From: Rhizobiaceae bacterium
Lineage (GTDB): Bacteria > Pseudomonadota > Alphaproteobacteria > Rhizobiales > Rhizobiaceae
Reading direction: 5' to 3'
Assembly: GCA_023953775.1 (NCBI GenBank)
Contig: JAMLJD010000014.1
Location: forward strand, 1-64,000
DNA: 64,000 nucleotides
Part shown: positions 47,748-58,733 of the stretch, in pieces
How positions within the stretch are numbered: the stretch's first letter is position 1
Layout of the letters: each line of letters opens with the position of its first letter
Notes under the pieces: model-generated
The model's database searches: none
What the model was told of the DNA's origin: nothing
What the model saw: only the letters and a program-made list of their open reading frames with translations
Made by a program: the position numbers and the translations under genes

Positions 47748-47822
47748 TCCCCGGTAGCTCAGTGGTAGAGCAACCGGCTGTTAACCGGTTGGTCGCTGGT
47801 TCGAATCCGGCCCGGGGAGCCA
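47748..47822 (+). tRNA. tRNA-Asn (anticodon GTT)
   Basis: 75 bases with encoded CCA. Starts TCCCCGGTAGCTCAG and ends CCCGGGGAGCCA; anticodon GTT at 47780-47782 in CTGTTAA. Acceptor, D, anticodon and T stems pair normally. Confidence 0.97.
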
Positions 47823-48231
47823 AATTTTCCATTCAGCATCGTTATGACGCCGCCAGCGGGCCGTCCGCACGGCCAGCCGGGCAATGTTCATCCGACACGC
47901 CTGCTGGTGCGATCACGGAATATCGAATCATTCGTCATCGGGCGAGAATTCGCAACGTGGAAGGCGTGTCAGCCGATTTCTCAGGCCGGCGGTCCGTCCC
48001 CATAGCGGATCATCGCCTTTCACGCTCCGCCCGGTGGACGAGGCACCGGGCGGAGCACATCCTGGCCGGCGCGGACCCGGCCTCGCCGCGGCCTTTCTCT
48101 CCCACCGACGGGCCTCGGCGTTGCCGCCACCACTCGTTGCTCCCAGCGGGCCGCGCCGGCCTTTTTCCTCCGGACCGTGATCCGGACGGCGGCGCGCGAC
48201 GTATCTCCCTGCATCGCAGAGAGAATGTCGA
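47823..48231 (+). other. Structured 409-base leader/intergenic region upstream of photolyase
   Basis: No open frame here has a recognisable product. It contains a perfect 13-bp hairpin, GCTCCGCCCGGTG (48024-48036) / CACCGGGCGGAGC (48044-48056), with a seven-base loop GACGAGG; a second, shorter hairpin GGCCG-CGC-CGGCC followed by TTTTT (48149-48166) that looks like an intrinsic terminator; and a candidate promoter at 48178-48207. A short untranslated RNA ending at the T5 is possible. Confidence 0.5.
48178..48207 (+). promoter_or_regulatory. Candidate ECF sigma-E (RpoE/ChrR-type) promoter of photolyase operon
   Basis: TGATCC (48178-48183), exactly 18 bases, then TATCTC (48202-48207). In Rhodobacter the singlet-oxygen sigma factor RpoE uses TGATC-N18-TAA-type promoters ahead of photolyase and cyclopropane synthase genes. 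The -35 and spacing match, the -10 is imperfect. Transcription would start about 15-20 bases before the ATG. Confidence 0.4.
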
Positions 48232-49686
48232 ATGTCCGGAACACCCGATACCGACCCCGACAAGCCCGTGCTGGTGCTGTTCCGCCATGATTTGCGCGTG
48301 GCCGACAACGGCGCGCTGTCGGCGGCGGCCAAATCGGGCAAGCCGGTCGTGCCGGTGTTCATCCTCGACGAGGCAAGCGACAAAATGCGACCGGCCGGCG
48401 GGGCGCGGCGCTGGTGGCTGCACCACTCGCTGACCGCGCTGTCGGAGCGGATCGGAACGCTCGGTGCGCGCCTCGTCCTGCGGTCGGGCAAGACCGGGGC
48501 GGTCGTCCGCGCCCTGGTCGAAGAGACCGGCGCCGATCTCGTCTTGTGGAACCGGCGATACGACCAGCCGTCGATCGCGGTCGACCGGGCGCTGAAAGCC
48601 GACCTGAACGAGGCGGGCGTGGCGACGCGGTCGTTCTCCGGCCATCTGCTGCACGAGCCGTGGGAGCTCCAGACGAGCACGGGGAGCTTCTACAAGGTCT
48701 ACACGCCGTTTTCGCGGGCGCTGTTTTCGCGTGGCGAGGCGCGGGCGCCGCTTTCCGCACCGAAATCCCTGAGGCCGTTCGAGGCAATGGTGACCGGCGC
48801 GGCGCTCGAGGACTGGGCGCTGCTGCCTACGAAACCCGACTGGTCGGGCGGCCTGGCGCAGACATGGGCGCCGGGCGAGACGGCCGGCCATGACCGGCTG
48901 GCGCGGTTCCTCGACGACATCCTCGCGGGATACGCAAACGACCGCGACATGCCGGCGCGCGAGGGCACGTCGCGGCTCTCGCCCTATCTGGCCCATGGCG
49001 AGATCACGCCGTTCCAGATCCTGCATGCGCTCTCGTCGAGCGATTTCGACGCGCCGGCGCGCGACGTCGAAAAGTTCCGCAACGAGGTCGCGTGGCGGGA
49101 ATTCTCCTGGCACCTGCTCCACCACAATCCCGATCTCCACACGGTCAATTTCAACGACCGGTTCGACGGCTTTCCATGGCGCGAGGACGCCGACGCCCTG
49201 AAGCGGTGGCAGACGGGGCAGACCGGATATCCCTTCGTCGATGCCGGCATGCGCCAGCTCTGGCAGACGGGCTGGATGCACAATCGCGTCCGCATGGCGG
49301 CGGCCTCGTTCCTGATCAAGCATCTGCTGATCGACTGGCGCGAGGGCGAAGCCTGGTTCTGGGACACGCTGGTCGACGCTGACCCCGCCAACAATCCGGC
49401 AAGCTGGCAGTGGGTGGCCGGTTCGGGCGCCGACGCAGCACCCTATTTCCGCATCTTCAATCCCATCCTGCAGGGGCGGAAATTCGATCCGACGGGCGCC
49501 TATGTGCGCCGCTTCGTACCCGAACTGTCGGACGTCGACGACAAGACCATCCACGCCCCCGACGACATCGCGAAATCGGGAGCCGCGGTGAAACTCGGCA
49601 CCGATTATCCCGTACCTGTCATCGACCACGGGGCGGCGCGCAAGCGCGCGCTCGAAGCCTTCGAAACCACGAAAGAGACAGAATGA
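48232..49686 (+). CDS. phrB: Deoxyribodipyrimidine photolyase
   Basis: A 484-residue class I CPD photolyase that splits pyrimidine dimers with blue light. N-terminal Rossmann domain VLVLFRHDLRVADNGAL; C-terminal FAD domain with TSRLSPYLAHGEITP, NEVAWREFSWHLLHHNP, GYPFVDAGMRQLWQTGWMHNRVRM and WFWDTLVDADPANNPASWQWVAGSGADAAPYFRIFNP, including the electron-transfer tryptophans. The stop overlaps the start of the next gene (ATGA). First gene of a four-gene operon. Confidence 0.96.
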   Translation: MSGTPDTDPDKPVLVLFRHDLRVADNGALSAAAKSGKPVVPVFILDEASDKMRPAGGARRWWLHHSLTALSERIGTLGARLVLRSGKTGAVVRALVEETGADLVLWNRRYDQPSIAVDRALKADLNEAGVATRSFSGHLLHEPWELQTSTGSFYKVYTPFSRALFSRGEARAPLSAPKSLRPFEAMVTGAALEDWALLPTKPDWSGGLAQTWAPGETAGHDRLARFLDDILAGYANDRDMPAREGTSRLSPYLAHGEITPFQILHALSSSDFDAPARDVEKFRNEVAWREFSWHLLHHNPDLHTVNFNDRFDGFPWREDADALKRWQTGQTGYPFVDAGMRQLWQTGWMHNRVRMAAASFLIKHLLIDWREGEAWFWDTLVDADPANNPASWQWVAGSGADAAPYFRIFNPILQGRKFDPTGAYVRRFVPELSDVDDKTIHAPDDIAKSGAAVKLGTDYPVPVIDHGAARKRALEAFETTKETE

Positions 49687-51023
49687 ACATCGTGCCGTTA
49701 AGCCGCGCAGGCGGGGGGAAGCACAAGATCGCGGTGATCGGATCGGGCATTTCCGGCGCTTCGGCGGCGTGGGCGCTGTCGAAGACCGAAGAAGTGACGC
49801 TGTACGAGGCCGAGGGGCGGCCCGGCGGCCATACGGCGACGGTGGACATCGACTATGACGGCACGGTGGTCTCGGTCGACACCGGTTTCATCGTCTACAA
49901 CGAGCACAATTATCCCGAGTTGACGGCGCTGCTCGCGCATCTCGGCATCGCCACCCACGACAGCGACATGGGTTTCTCGCTGTCGCTCGACGGCGGCAGG
50001 CTCGAATGGAGCGGCAGCAATCTGCGCTCGATCTTCGCGCAGAAGCGCAACGTCTTCTCACCGGGCTTTCTGTGGATGCTGCGCGAGATCCTCCGGTTCA
50101 ACCGCGAATGCGTCGCCGACCGCGACGGCGGCTGCACGACGGGAATGACGATCGGCGACTATCTCAGCCGCAAGGGTTTCTCCGACACTTTCCGCGACAA
50201 TTACCTGGTACCGATGGCCGCCGCGATCTGGTCGACGCCAAGGGCGAAGATGCTCGACTATCCGGCGAGCTCGTTCATCACCTTCTTCGAAAACCACCGG
50301 CTCATCCATCACGAGCGCCCTGTGTGGCGCACCGTGACGGGCGGCGCGCGCAGTTACCTCGACAGGCTGCTTGCGTCGCCCGGCCTTACCCTCCGCACCT
50401 CGGCAAAGGTCGTTTCGGTGATCCGCGATTCGCTCGGCGTGACGGTGTGGACGGAGGACGGCGCACCGGAACGCTACGACTCGCTGATCGTCGCCGGCCA
50501 CAGCGACCAGGCGCTGGCGATGCTCGGCGACCCGTCGGATGCCGAGACCACCATCCTGTCGGCAATTCCCTACCGGCCGAACCGCGTCGTGCTGCATCGC
50601 GACGCGCGACTGATGCCGAAACGGAAACAGGCATGGGCCGCCTGGAACTACCTGCGCTCCTCCACGGACGGCGACGACACGGCGATCTGCGTGTCGTACT
50701 GGATGAACAGGCTTCAGGGCATCGACCCGCAACTCCCGCTGTTCGTGACGCTCAACCCGTCGATCGAGCCGCGCGAGGAACTCGTCTTCGGGGAATGGAG
50801 CTTCGACCATCCGCAGTTCGACGCGCGGGCGCTATCGGCACAGTCGCGGGTTTCCGAGATCCAGGGCGTGCGGCGGACATGGTTCGCCGGTGCCTGGACA
50901 GCCGCGGGCTTCCACGAAGACGGTCTGCGATCCGGGCTTGACGCCGCGCAGGCGCTGGGCGCCGAGGTTCCGTGGCGCCGTGGAAAGGTCGCGGCCGCGG
51001 ACGTGCCGCTCGCCGCGGAGTAA
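49683..51023 (+). CDS. FAD-dependent flavin amine oxidase-like protein
   Basis: A 446-residue flavoprotein with N-terminal dinucleotide-binding fold KIAVIGSGISGASAAWAL, then YEAEGRPGGHTATVDI, and the C-terminal FAD motif TWFAGAWTAAGFHEDGLRSGLDAAQAL. It belongs to the NAD(P)-binding/amine-oxidase group that is nearly always found between a photolyase or DUF1365 gene and a cyclopropane-synthase-like gene; relatives in Rhodobacter are part of the singlet-oxygen regulon and the furan fatty acid/lipid modification pathways. Substrate not known here. Start overlaps phrB stop. Confidence 0.9.
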   Translation: MNIVPLSRAGGGKHKIAVIGSGISGASAAWALSKTEEVTLYEAEGRPGGHTATVDIDYDGTVVSVDTGFIVYNEHNYPELTALLAHLGIATHDSDMGFSLSLDGGRLEWSGSNLRSIFAQKRNVFSPGFLWMLREILRFNRECVADRDGGCTTGMTIGDYLSRKGFSDTFRDNYLVPMAAAIWSTPRAKMLDYPASSFITFFENHRLIHHERPVWRTVTGGARSYLDRLLASPGLTLRTSAKVVSVIRDSLGVTVWTEDGAPERYDSLIVAGHSDQALAMLGDPSDAETTILSAIPYRPNRVVLHRDARLMPKRKQAWAAWNYLRSSTDGDDTAICVSYWMNRLQGIDPQLPLFVTLNPSIEPREELVFGEWSFDHPQFDARALSAQSRVSEIQGVRRTWFAGAWTAAGFHEDGLRSGLDAAQALGAEVPWRRGKVAAADVPLAAE

Positions 51024-51026
51024 ATC

Positions 51027-51896
51027 ATGGCGCGGCCTGACACCCGACGCAGGAACGGCAGCCGCATCACCACCATGGCCGCCAATGGAGCGCCGCCGGA
51101 GGATGCAGCCGCGCTCTATCCCGGCGAGGTGATGCACGCACGGCTGAAGCCGTTTGGCCACCGTTTTACCTATCGCGTGTTCTCGCTGCTGATCGATCTC
51201 GACCGGCTCGACGAGGCCGGCCGGCTGTCGCGCCTGTTCTCCGTCAATCGCGCCAATGTCGTGTCCTTCCACGAGGCCGACCACACCGAACGCGCCGACG
51301 AGACATTGCGGGCGATGGCCGACCGACTGCTCGCCGGCGCGGGGCTTCGCGAACGCGGCGCGCGTATCGTGCTTCTCGCCTACCCGAGGATCCTCGGCTA
51401 CGTCTTCAATCCGATATCGGTTTTCTTTGCCTACGATGCCGAAAACAGGCCGCTGGCGATGATCTATTCGGTGCGCAACACGTTCGGCGAGCGGCACATC
51501 TACGTCGCGCCGGTCCGTGACGGAGAACGCAACGACGCGGGCATCAGACAGGAACGCCGCAAGGTTTTCCACGTGTCGCCGTTCATCGGCATGAACGCCA
51601 GCTATCGCTTCCGCGTATTGCCGCCGGGTGAGACGGTCAGGCTGCGCATCCACGAATGCGAGGATGGTTCTCCCGTGCTGGCCGCGGCATTTGCCGGCGA
51701 ACGCCATGAACTCACCGACAGCAGTCTTGCGGCCTGCCTCTTGCGGATTCCCTTCATGACATGGAAAATCGTCGCGGGAATCCACTGGGAGGCGCTCAAA
51801 CTGTGGCTGAAGGGCGCGCAATTCCATCGGAGCCCGAAGGCGCCGGAGCTGGTCAGCTACGGCACCGAACAGGCGCCGTTCCAGGCCCGCGAGTAG
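51027..51896 (+). CDS. DUF1365 family protein
   Basis: A 289-residue protein with the DUF1365 core: YPGEVMHARLKPFGHRFTYRVFSLLIDLD, then YPRILGYVFNPISVFFAYD, and KVFHVSPFIGMNASYRF. Function unknown; the family is tied genetically to the neighbouring flavoprotein and Cfa-like methyltransferase and is probably involved in fatty acyl modification in the membrane. Three bases separate it from the previous stop. The ATG at 51075 is an alternative start. Confidence 0.9.
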   Translation: MARPDTRRRNGSRITTMAANGAPPEDAAALYPGEVMHARLKPFGHRFTYRVFSLLIDLDRLDEAGRLSRLFSVNRANVVSFHEADHTERADETLRAMADRLLAGAGLRERGARIVLLAYPRILGYVFNPISVFFAYDAENRPLAMIYSVRNTFGERHIYVAPVRDGERNDAGIRQERRKVFHVSPFIGMNASYRFRVLPPGETVRLRIHECEDGSPVLAAAFAGERHELTDSSLAACLLRIPFMTWKIVAGIHWEALKLWLKGAQFHRSPKAPELVSYGTEQAPFQARE

Positions 51897-51924
51897 CAGG
51901 GTCCGGAGCATCCGCGCAAAGGCC

Positions 51925-53202
51925 GTGCGAATGAGGGAACCCGCGTTGGATACTATCGACTGGAAGGACAAGCTGCCGCACGGCGCCATCGTTCTCGACG
52001 ACGACAATTTCGAAGCAGCGACAAAGGGCCTGCCGTCGAAGGCGCGGCTGACGCTGTCCGTGGCGACGAAACTCCCCTACGGCTCGCTGGCGGTGACCGT
52101 ACCGGACGGGCGGATTTTCGCCGCCGGCGGCAACGCGCCGGGACCGCATGCCGAGATCAAGCTCAACAACTGGAACCTGCCGTCGCGCGCCTTTTCGGCG
52201 TCGTCGATCGGCGTCGCCGAATCCTACATGGACGGCGACTGGGAAAGCCCCGACGTCACCCAGTTCCTGCTCCTGTTCGTGGTGAACGTGGAGGCCGGCG
52301 AGGCGCTTGCCGGCGGCTCGAACGCGCTTCTGACGGCGCTGCAGCGCTTCCGGCACTGGCTCAACCGCAACACGCGTATCCGCGCCAAGCGCAACATCTC
52401 GGCCCATTACGATCTCGGCAACGATTTCTACGAGAAGTGGCTCGACCCCTCGATGACCTATTCGTCGGCGCTGTTCTCGACCGGGGCGAACGACCTGCAG
52501 AGCGCGCAGATGGCGAAGTACCGGGCGCTCGCCAAGGATACCGGCATCGGCCCCGACGATCATGTGCTTGAGATCGGCTGCGGATGGGGCGGCTTCGCCG
52601 AGTTCGCCGCCCGCGAGATCGGCTGCCGCGTGACCGGCCTGACGATCAGCCAGGAGCAGCACGCATTCGCGAGCCGGCGGATCGCCGAGGCGGGACTGTC
52701 GGAGAAGGTGGATATCCGCTTCCAGGACTACCGCGACGAAACCGGACAGTATGACCGCATCGCCTCGATCGAGATGTTCGAGGCGGTGGGCGAGAAGTAC
52801 TGGCCGGTCTTCTTCGGCAAGGTCAAGGACTGCCTGAAAGCCGGCGGCACGGCCGGCATGCAGATCATCACGATCAACGAGCAGGCCTTCCCGCTCTACC
52901 GCAAGCGTCCGGATTTCATCCAGCGCTACGTCTTTCCCGGCGGCATGCTGCCGACGCCGCAGATCCTGCGTTCGCTCGGCAGCGATCACGGGCTTTCGTT
53001 CCTGCGCGAGCGGATCTTCGCGCAGGACTATGCGCGGACGCTCGAGGAGTGGCGCAAAAGGTTCTGGGACTCCTGGGAGAAGATCATGCCGCTCGGCTTC
53101 GACGAGCGCTTCAAGAAGCTCTGGGAGTTCTACCTGCACTATTGCGAGGCCGGTTTCCGCGCCGAGTACATCGACGTCAGGCAGGTGGTCTACAAGGCTT
53201 AG
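51925..53202 (+). CDS. cfa: Cyclopropane-fatty-acyl-phospholipid synthase family methyltransferase
   Basis: A 425-residue SAM-dependent lipid methyltransferase. After an N-terminal lipid-binding part, the methyltransferase domain shows NISAHYDLGNDFYEKWLDPSMTYSSALF, motif I VLEIGCGWGGFAEFAA, LTISQEQHAFA, and RIASIEMFEAVGEKYWPVFF, all diagnostic of Cfa. It could make cyclopropane rings or a related methylation of unsaturated chains; which one cannot be told from sequence. Last gene of the photolyase operon; its TAG overlaps the TAA of the convergent gene by three bases. Confidence 0.93.
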   Translation: MRMREPALDTIDWKDKLPHGAIVLDDDNFEAATKGLPSKARLTLSVATKLPYGSLAVTVPDGRIFAAGGNAPGPHAEIKLNNWNLPSRAFSASSIGVAESYMDGDWESPDVTQFLLLFVVNVEAGEALAGGSNALLTALQRFRHWLNRNTRIRAKRNISAHYDLGNDFYEKWLDPSMTYSSALFSTGANDLQSAQMAKYRALAKDTGIGPDDHVLEIGCGWGGFAEFAAREIGCRVTGLTISQEQHAFASRRIAEAGLSEKVDIRFQDYRDETGQYDRIASIEMFEAVGEKYWPVFFGKVKDCLKAGGTAGMQIITINEQAFPLYRKRPDFIQRYVFPGGMLPTPQILRSLGSDHGLSFLRERIFAQDYARTLEEWRKRFWDSWEKIMPLGFDERFKKLWEFYLHYCEAGFRAEYIDVRQVVYKA

Positions 53203-54219
53203 CCCCGTTCAGGCGCGGGCATCGCCTCCCACGCACCTGGCGGCACCCCGAAGGTGTCGACCGCGTATCCTGTTGCCTTGTCTTCGTTCTCGAACCACAA
53301 GCCGTGGTGGTTCTCGATGGCGCTTTCGCTGAAATGCCTCAATCGCACGCCGCCGGCTTCGGCCGCCACGATCTGGAAACGGGTCTCGCGCCGGAAATAG
53401 AACGTGTCCTCATGTTCGAGATGAGCCCGGATCTCGGGATCGGCGAGGTCGGCAGGCGGCACGATCTCAAGCCCCCGGCGCGGCCTGTAATAGGCATAGA
53501 CCATTTCCGCCGCCGCGGCGGCGAGAACCTGCGGCGCGTCCAGCATACACAAGGCTTCCGCAAGGCGGTTCAAACGCCGTCCGGTGGCGCGGAACGGCCC
53601 GGGTTCCCGGACAGCGAACCCCCGGCTGAGGCGCGTGCGGTGCTCCTCGCGTTCCGCATCGCTCAATCCCTGCTCGTCGGCCTGCACGGCAAAAACGCGC
53701 CCAGATGCCGCGATGCGCATCGTCCAGCGCAGCGCGCAGCAACGCCGTCGCCCGGTCGGCATCGCCGATCTCCTTGGCCTCGCCAGATGCCAGCGTTTGC
53801 GCGGCGACCAGGAGAAGGTCGCCCTCGAAATGCCGCGCCTCGATCATCGGTTCGCGCGACAGGATGTCGAGCGCCAGCCACAGCGCGCACTCGACCCCGA
53901 TGCCGTAAGCCAGCATCAGACAGACGTCGTTCGGCGTCCAGTGGTTCATCGGCACGTGCCGCAGCGCATGGACCTCGGGCTCGTCGGCGACGTCGTGGCC
54001 ATCGCCGGCATCGAACTGCTCGAATTCGGTCAGGCTCTGCCGGGGATCGAAACCGAACCTTTTCGCGATATCGTCAGCCCAGGCATCCGGACGGCGTGTA
54101 CGAGCCTCGATCATTCGCCGCGCGAGATCGCGGGCATCCACCGTCTGCGACATCCGCTCGCGAATTTCGCGGATTTCCTCGGGCGAATACTCGATCGGCT
54201 CGAACTTCTCCTCGGCCAC
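53199..54219 (-). pseudogene. Frameshifted gene (conserved hypothetical, possible CdiI-type immunity domain)
   Basis: Two overlapping minus-strand frames make one protein if a single base is removed from the A5 run at 53691-53695 (T5 in the coding sense): the N-terminal frame (54219 down to about 53695, ending ALDDAHRGIWARF) joins the C-terminal frame (FAVQADEQGLSDAEREEHRTR to MPAPERG). The restored product is exactly 339 residues. The middle part, WTPNDVCLMLAYGIGVECALWLALDILSREP then ARHFEGDLLL, resembles the CdiI contact-dependent inhibition immunity fold (hydrophobic helix, nP, pGDLL). No named family is certain. Could be a true mutation or a sequencing/assembly error in the homopolymer. 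Confidence 0.72.
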
Positions 54220-54287
54220 TTCCGCTCCCTTGCGAAACGGCGCCAGCCGGGGCGCGGAGAAAACTCACCCGCGCCCCTTCGACCGCG

Positions 54288-56267
<1,980 letters not shown>

Positions 56268-56483
56268 TGTCTCCCTCGGGACTGTTCCACAAAACAATGC
56301 GGCTGGGACATGAACTGTCGCGCCGCGATTGATCCAAGTCCAGCAAATTCGCGTGACGCGGCCATGACGGCGGGAGCGGATTTCTTGCTTCCCGACCGCC
56401 GCTGCCGGCACAGTCGCCGTCGCAGCCACGGCATCGGCGCATCACGGTTTGGCAGACGATACCGACAGAGCCAGGAGGAACCA

Positions 56484-57131
56484 ATGGCGAAAAAGGACGC
56501 CGGCTACGCATCGCCGCCCTGCTTCATGCACGAGCTGGAGGAACCGGGCGCGGCGGGCGTCCAGCATGCCGACCCGCGCGCATGGGACGACGTGCGGCGA
56601 TGGCGGCGGAGCGAACGCGAAAGGCTGATCGCCGCGCGGCTGGCGCTGCCGCAGGCCGACCGCGAGGCGAGCTCGGCCAAGGCTGCGGTCGAGCTGGACA
56701 CCGCGATCGGCGATCCGGCCGGCAAGATCATCTCCGTCTACTGGCCCTTCCGCGGCGAGCACGACCTTCGGCCGTGGCTGGCGCAGGCGATCGAGCGCGG
56801 CGCAACGGGCGCGCTGCCGGTCGTGGTCGAAAAGTGCGCGCCGCTCGAACTGCGCGCCTACCGGCCGGGCGACCCGCTGGAGCGTGGCATCTGGAACATC
56901 CCCGTTCCGGCGCGCGGCGACGTCGTCATCCCCGACATCGTGATCGCGCCGCTGGTCGGCTACGACGCTGCGGGCTTCCGGCTGGGCTATGGCGGCGGCT
57001 ACTACGACAGGACGCTGGCGGCGCTGCCGCGCAAGCCGCTGGTGATCGGGCTTGGCTACGCGCTCGGGCGGCTGGCGACGATCTATCCCCAGCCGCACGA
57101 CATCGCGATGGATATCGTCGTCGTCGCCTGA
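56484..57131 (+). CDS. 5-formyltetrahydrofolate cyclo-ligase
   Basis: A 215-residue ATP-dependent enzyme converting 5-formyl-THF to methenyl-THF. RRWRRSERERLIAARLALP is the basic N-terminal region, ISVYWPFRGEHDLRPWL and PLVGYDAAGFRLGYGGGYYDRTLA are the family signature (phosphate loop GYGGGYYDR). AGGAGGAA lies six bases before the ATG, which fixes the start inside a much longer open frame. Divergent from cpdB. Confidence 0.94.
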   Translation: MAKKDAGYASPPCFMHELEEPGAAGVQHADPRAWDDVRRWRRSERERLIAARLALPQADREASSAKAAVELDTAIGDPAGKIISVYWPFRGEHDLRPWLAQAIERGATGALPVVVEKCAPLELRAYRPGDPLERGIWNIPVPARGDVVIPDIVIAPLVGYDAAGFRLGYGGGYYDRTLAALPRKPLVIGLGYALGRLATIYPQPHDIAMDIVVVA

Positions 57132-57239
57132 GCGGTTGCCAACACTGCCGGGCGCCCGGACGTTGCCGCGGCCCGGACATGACCGTAATGTCCTCTCCAT
57201 GACCATGTCGAATACGCCAGCCGCGTGTCGGGGAGCGGG

Positions 57240-58562
57240 ATGGAAGCCAGCCTGAACCAGATGGCCGAACTGCTCTCGGCATGGGCGCAAGAGGCGATGT
57301 CCTACGTCTGGCAGCCATGGTTCATCTACCAGGCGCTGGTCATCATCGTGCTCTTCGGCATCTCGAAGCTGCTGTCCGACCGGATCGAACCGCGCATCGA
57401 AGAGCACGCGCGGCGGATCAAGGGGCAGCCGGGCCTCCTGCGCGTCATCGTGGCGCTGATCCGCCGGTCCGAATGGATCATCTTCGCGATCCTGATGTTC
57501 CTGGCGCTCATCCTGTTCCGCGCGATCACCTGGCCGAGCCGAAGCTGGCTGATCTCGCTCGTGCTTTCCCTGGCAGGAGCGTGGCTCGTGGTCGCCGTGC
57601 TGGCGCGCATAATCCGCAACAGGCTGATTGCGCGGCTCGTCGCCTGGGCGATCTGGATCTATGTCGCGCTGGTCATCCTCGGCATCGACGACCGCGCGGC
57701 GCAGTTCCTTGACGGCATGGCGCTGCCGATCGGCGACTACCGGCTGACGACGCTTTTCGTTCTGAAGTCGCTCGTCCTGGTCACGGTCGCGATCTGGGTC
57801 TCCGTCCTTGTCGGCAATTTCCTCGACGAGCGGGTCCAGCGTTCGACAGAGCTCACGCCCTCGATCCGCGTCCTGGTCGGCAAGGTCGCCAAGATCGGCC
57901 TCGTCCTAGTCGCCGTGACCGTCGCGCTGTCGGCAGTCGGGGTCGATCTCACCGCCTTCACCGTTTTTTCGGGCGCGGTCGGCGTCGGCATCGGCTTCGG
58001 CCTGCAGAAGGTCGTGTCGAACTTCATCTCGGGCGTCATCATCCTGCTCGACAAGTCGATCAAGCCCGGCGACACGATCTCGCTCGGCGAAACCTTCGGC
58101 TGGATACGGGAGCTGCGCGCCCGCTTCGTCTCGGTGGTGACCCGGGACGGGCGCGAATATCTCATCCCGAACGAGGACTTCATCACCCAGAGGGTGATCA
58201 ACTGGTCATTCTCCGACGACCTCGTGAGGCTGGACGTCGAATTCGGCGTTTCCTACGACGCCGATCCGCACAAGGTGAGCGAACTGGCGATCGAGGCGGC
58301 GCTGGGCGTGGGGCGCGTCGTGGCGGAACGGCGGCCGGTCTGCTGGTTGACCGGGTTCGGCGATTCGTCGCTGGATTTCGTCCTGCGGATATGGATCCGC
58401 GACCCGCAGCAGGGACTGACCAATATCCGCGGCAAGGTGCTGCTCGCCCTGTGGGACAGCTTCAAGGAAAACGACATCGGCATCCCCTACCCGCATCGCG
58501 AAGTAATCATGAAGACGCCGGTGAAGACGGTTTCCGAGCCGGCGCCGCGCGGCCGCAAGTGA
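57240..58562 (+). CDS. Mechanosensitive ion channel, MscS family
   Basis: A 440-residue membrane protein with several N-terminal helices before the MscS core. The pore helix and Gly/Ala packing region is LTAFTVFSGAVGVGIGFGLQKVVSNFISGVIILLDKSIKPGD, followed by the beta domain (VTRDGREYLIPNEDFITQRVINWS). The ATG at 57240 follows GGGGAG; a GTG at 57225 is less likely. Opens on osmotic downshift to release solutes. Confidence 0.92.
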   Translation: MEASLNQMAELLSAWAQEAMSYVWQPWFIYQALVIIVLFGISKLLSDRIEPRIEEHARRIKGQPGLLRVIVALIRRSEWIIFAILMFLALILFRAITWPSRSWLISLVLSLAGAWLVVAVLARIIRNRLIARLVAWAIWIYVALVILGIDDRAAQFLDGMALPIGDYRLTTLFVLKSLVLVTVAIWVSVLVGNFLDERVQRSTELTPSIRVLVGKVAKIGLVLVAVTVALSAVGVDLTAFTVFSGAVGVGIGFGLQKVVSNFISGVIILLDKSIKPGDTISLGETFGWIRELRARFVSVVTRDGREYLIPNEDFITQRVINWSFSDDLVRLDVEFGVSYDADPHKVSELAIEAALGVGRVVAERRPVCWLTGFGDSSLDFVLRIWIRDPQQGLTNIRGKVLLALWDSFKENDIGIPYPHREVIMKTPVKTVSEPAPRGRK

Positions 58563-58733
58563 CATGGCCCGCGGCAGGACACGTGCCGGAGCCAGGGAAC
58601 CCTACGGCTTCTGCCGCGTTTTCCTTCCGCCTCCGACTAGGGTTAGGGACCTTGGATGCCTATTCGGACTTAAGCCGCGGTTTGGGCAGACCGCGCATTC
58701 CGGCAACGCCCTATAGTTCGGACAGGATTCTTC

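Noticed and set aside
47575-47832. N-terminal extension of the small membrane protein frame across tRNA-Asn
   Set aside because: APRAGFEPATNRLTAGCSTTELPG is the known artefact of translating the antisense of a tRNA.
54249-54277. Hairpin GGGGCGCGG/CCGCGCCCC after cpdB as a terminator
   Set aside because: The stem is perfect (9 bp) but there is no T tract on either side, so an intrinsic terminator cannot be claimed.
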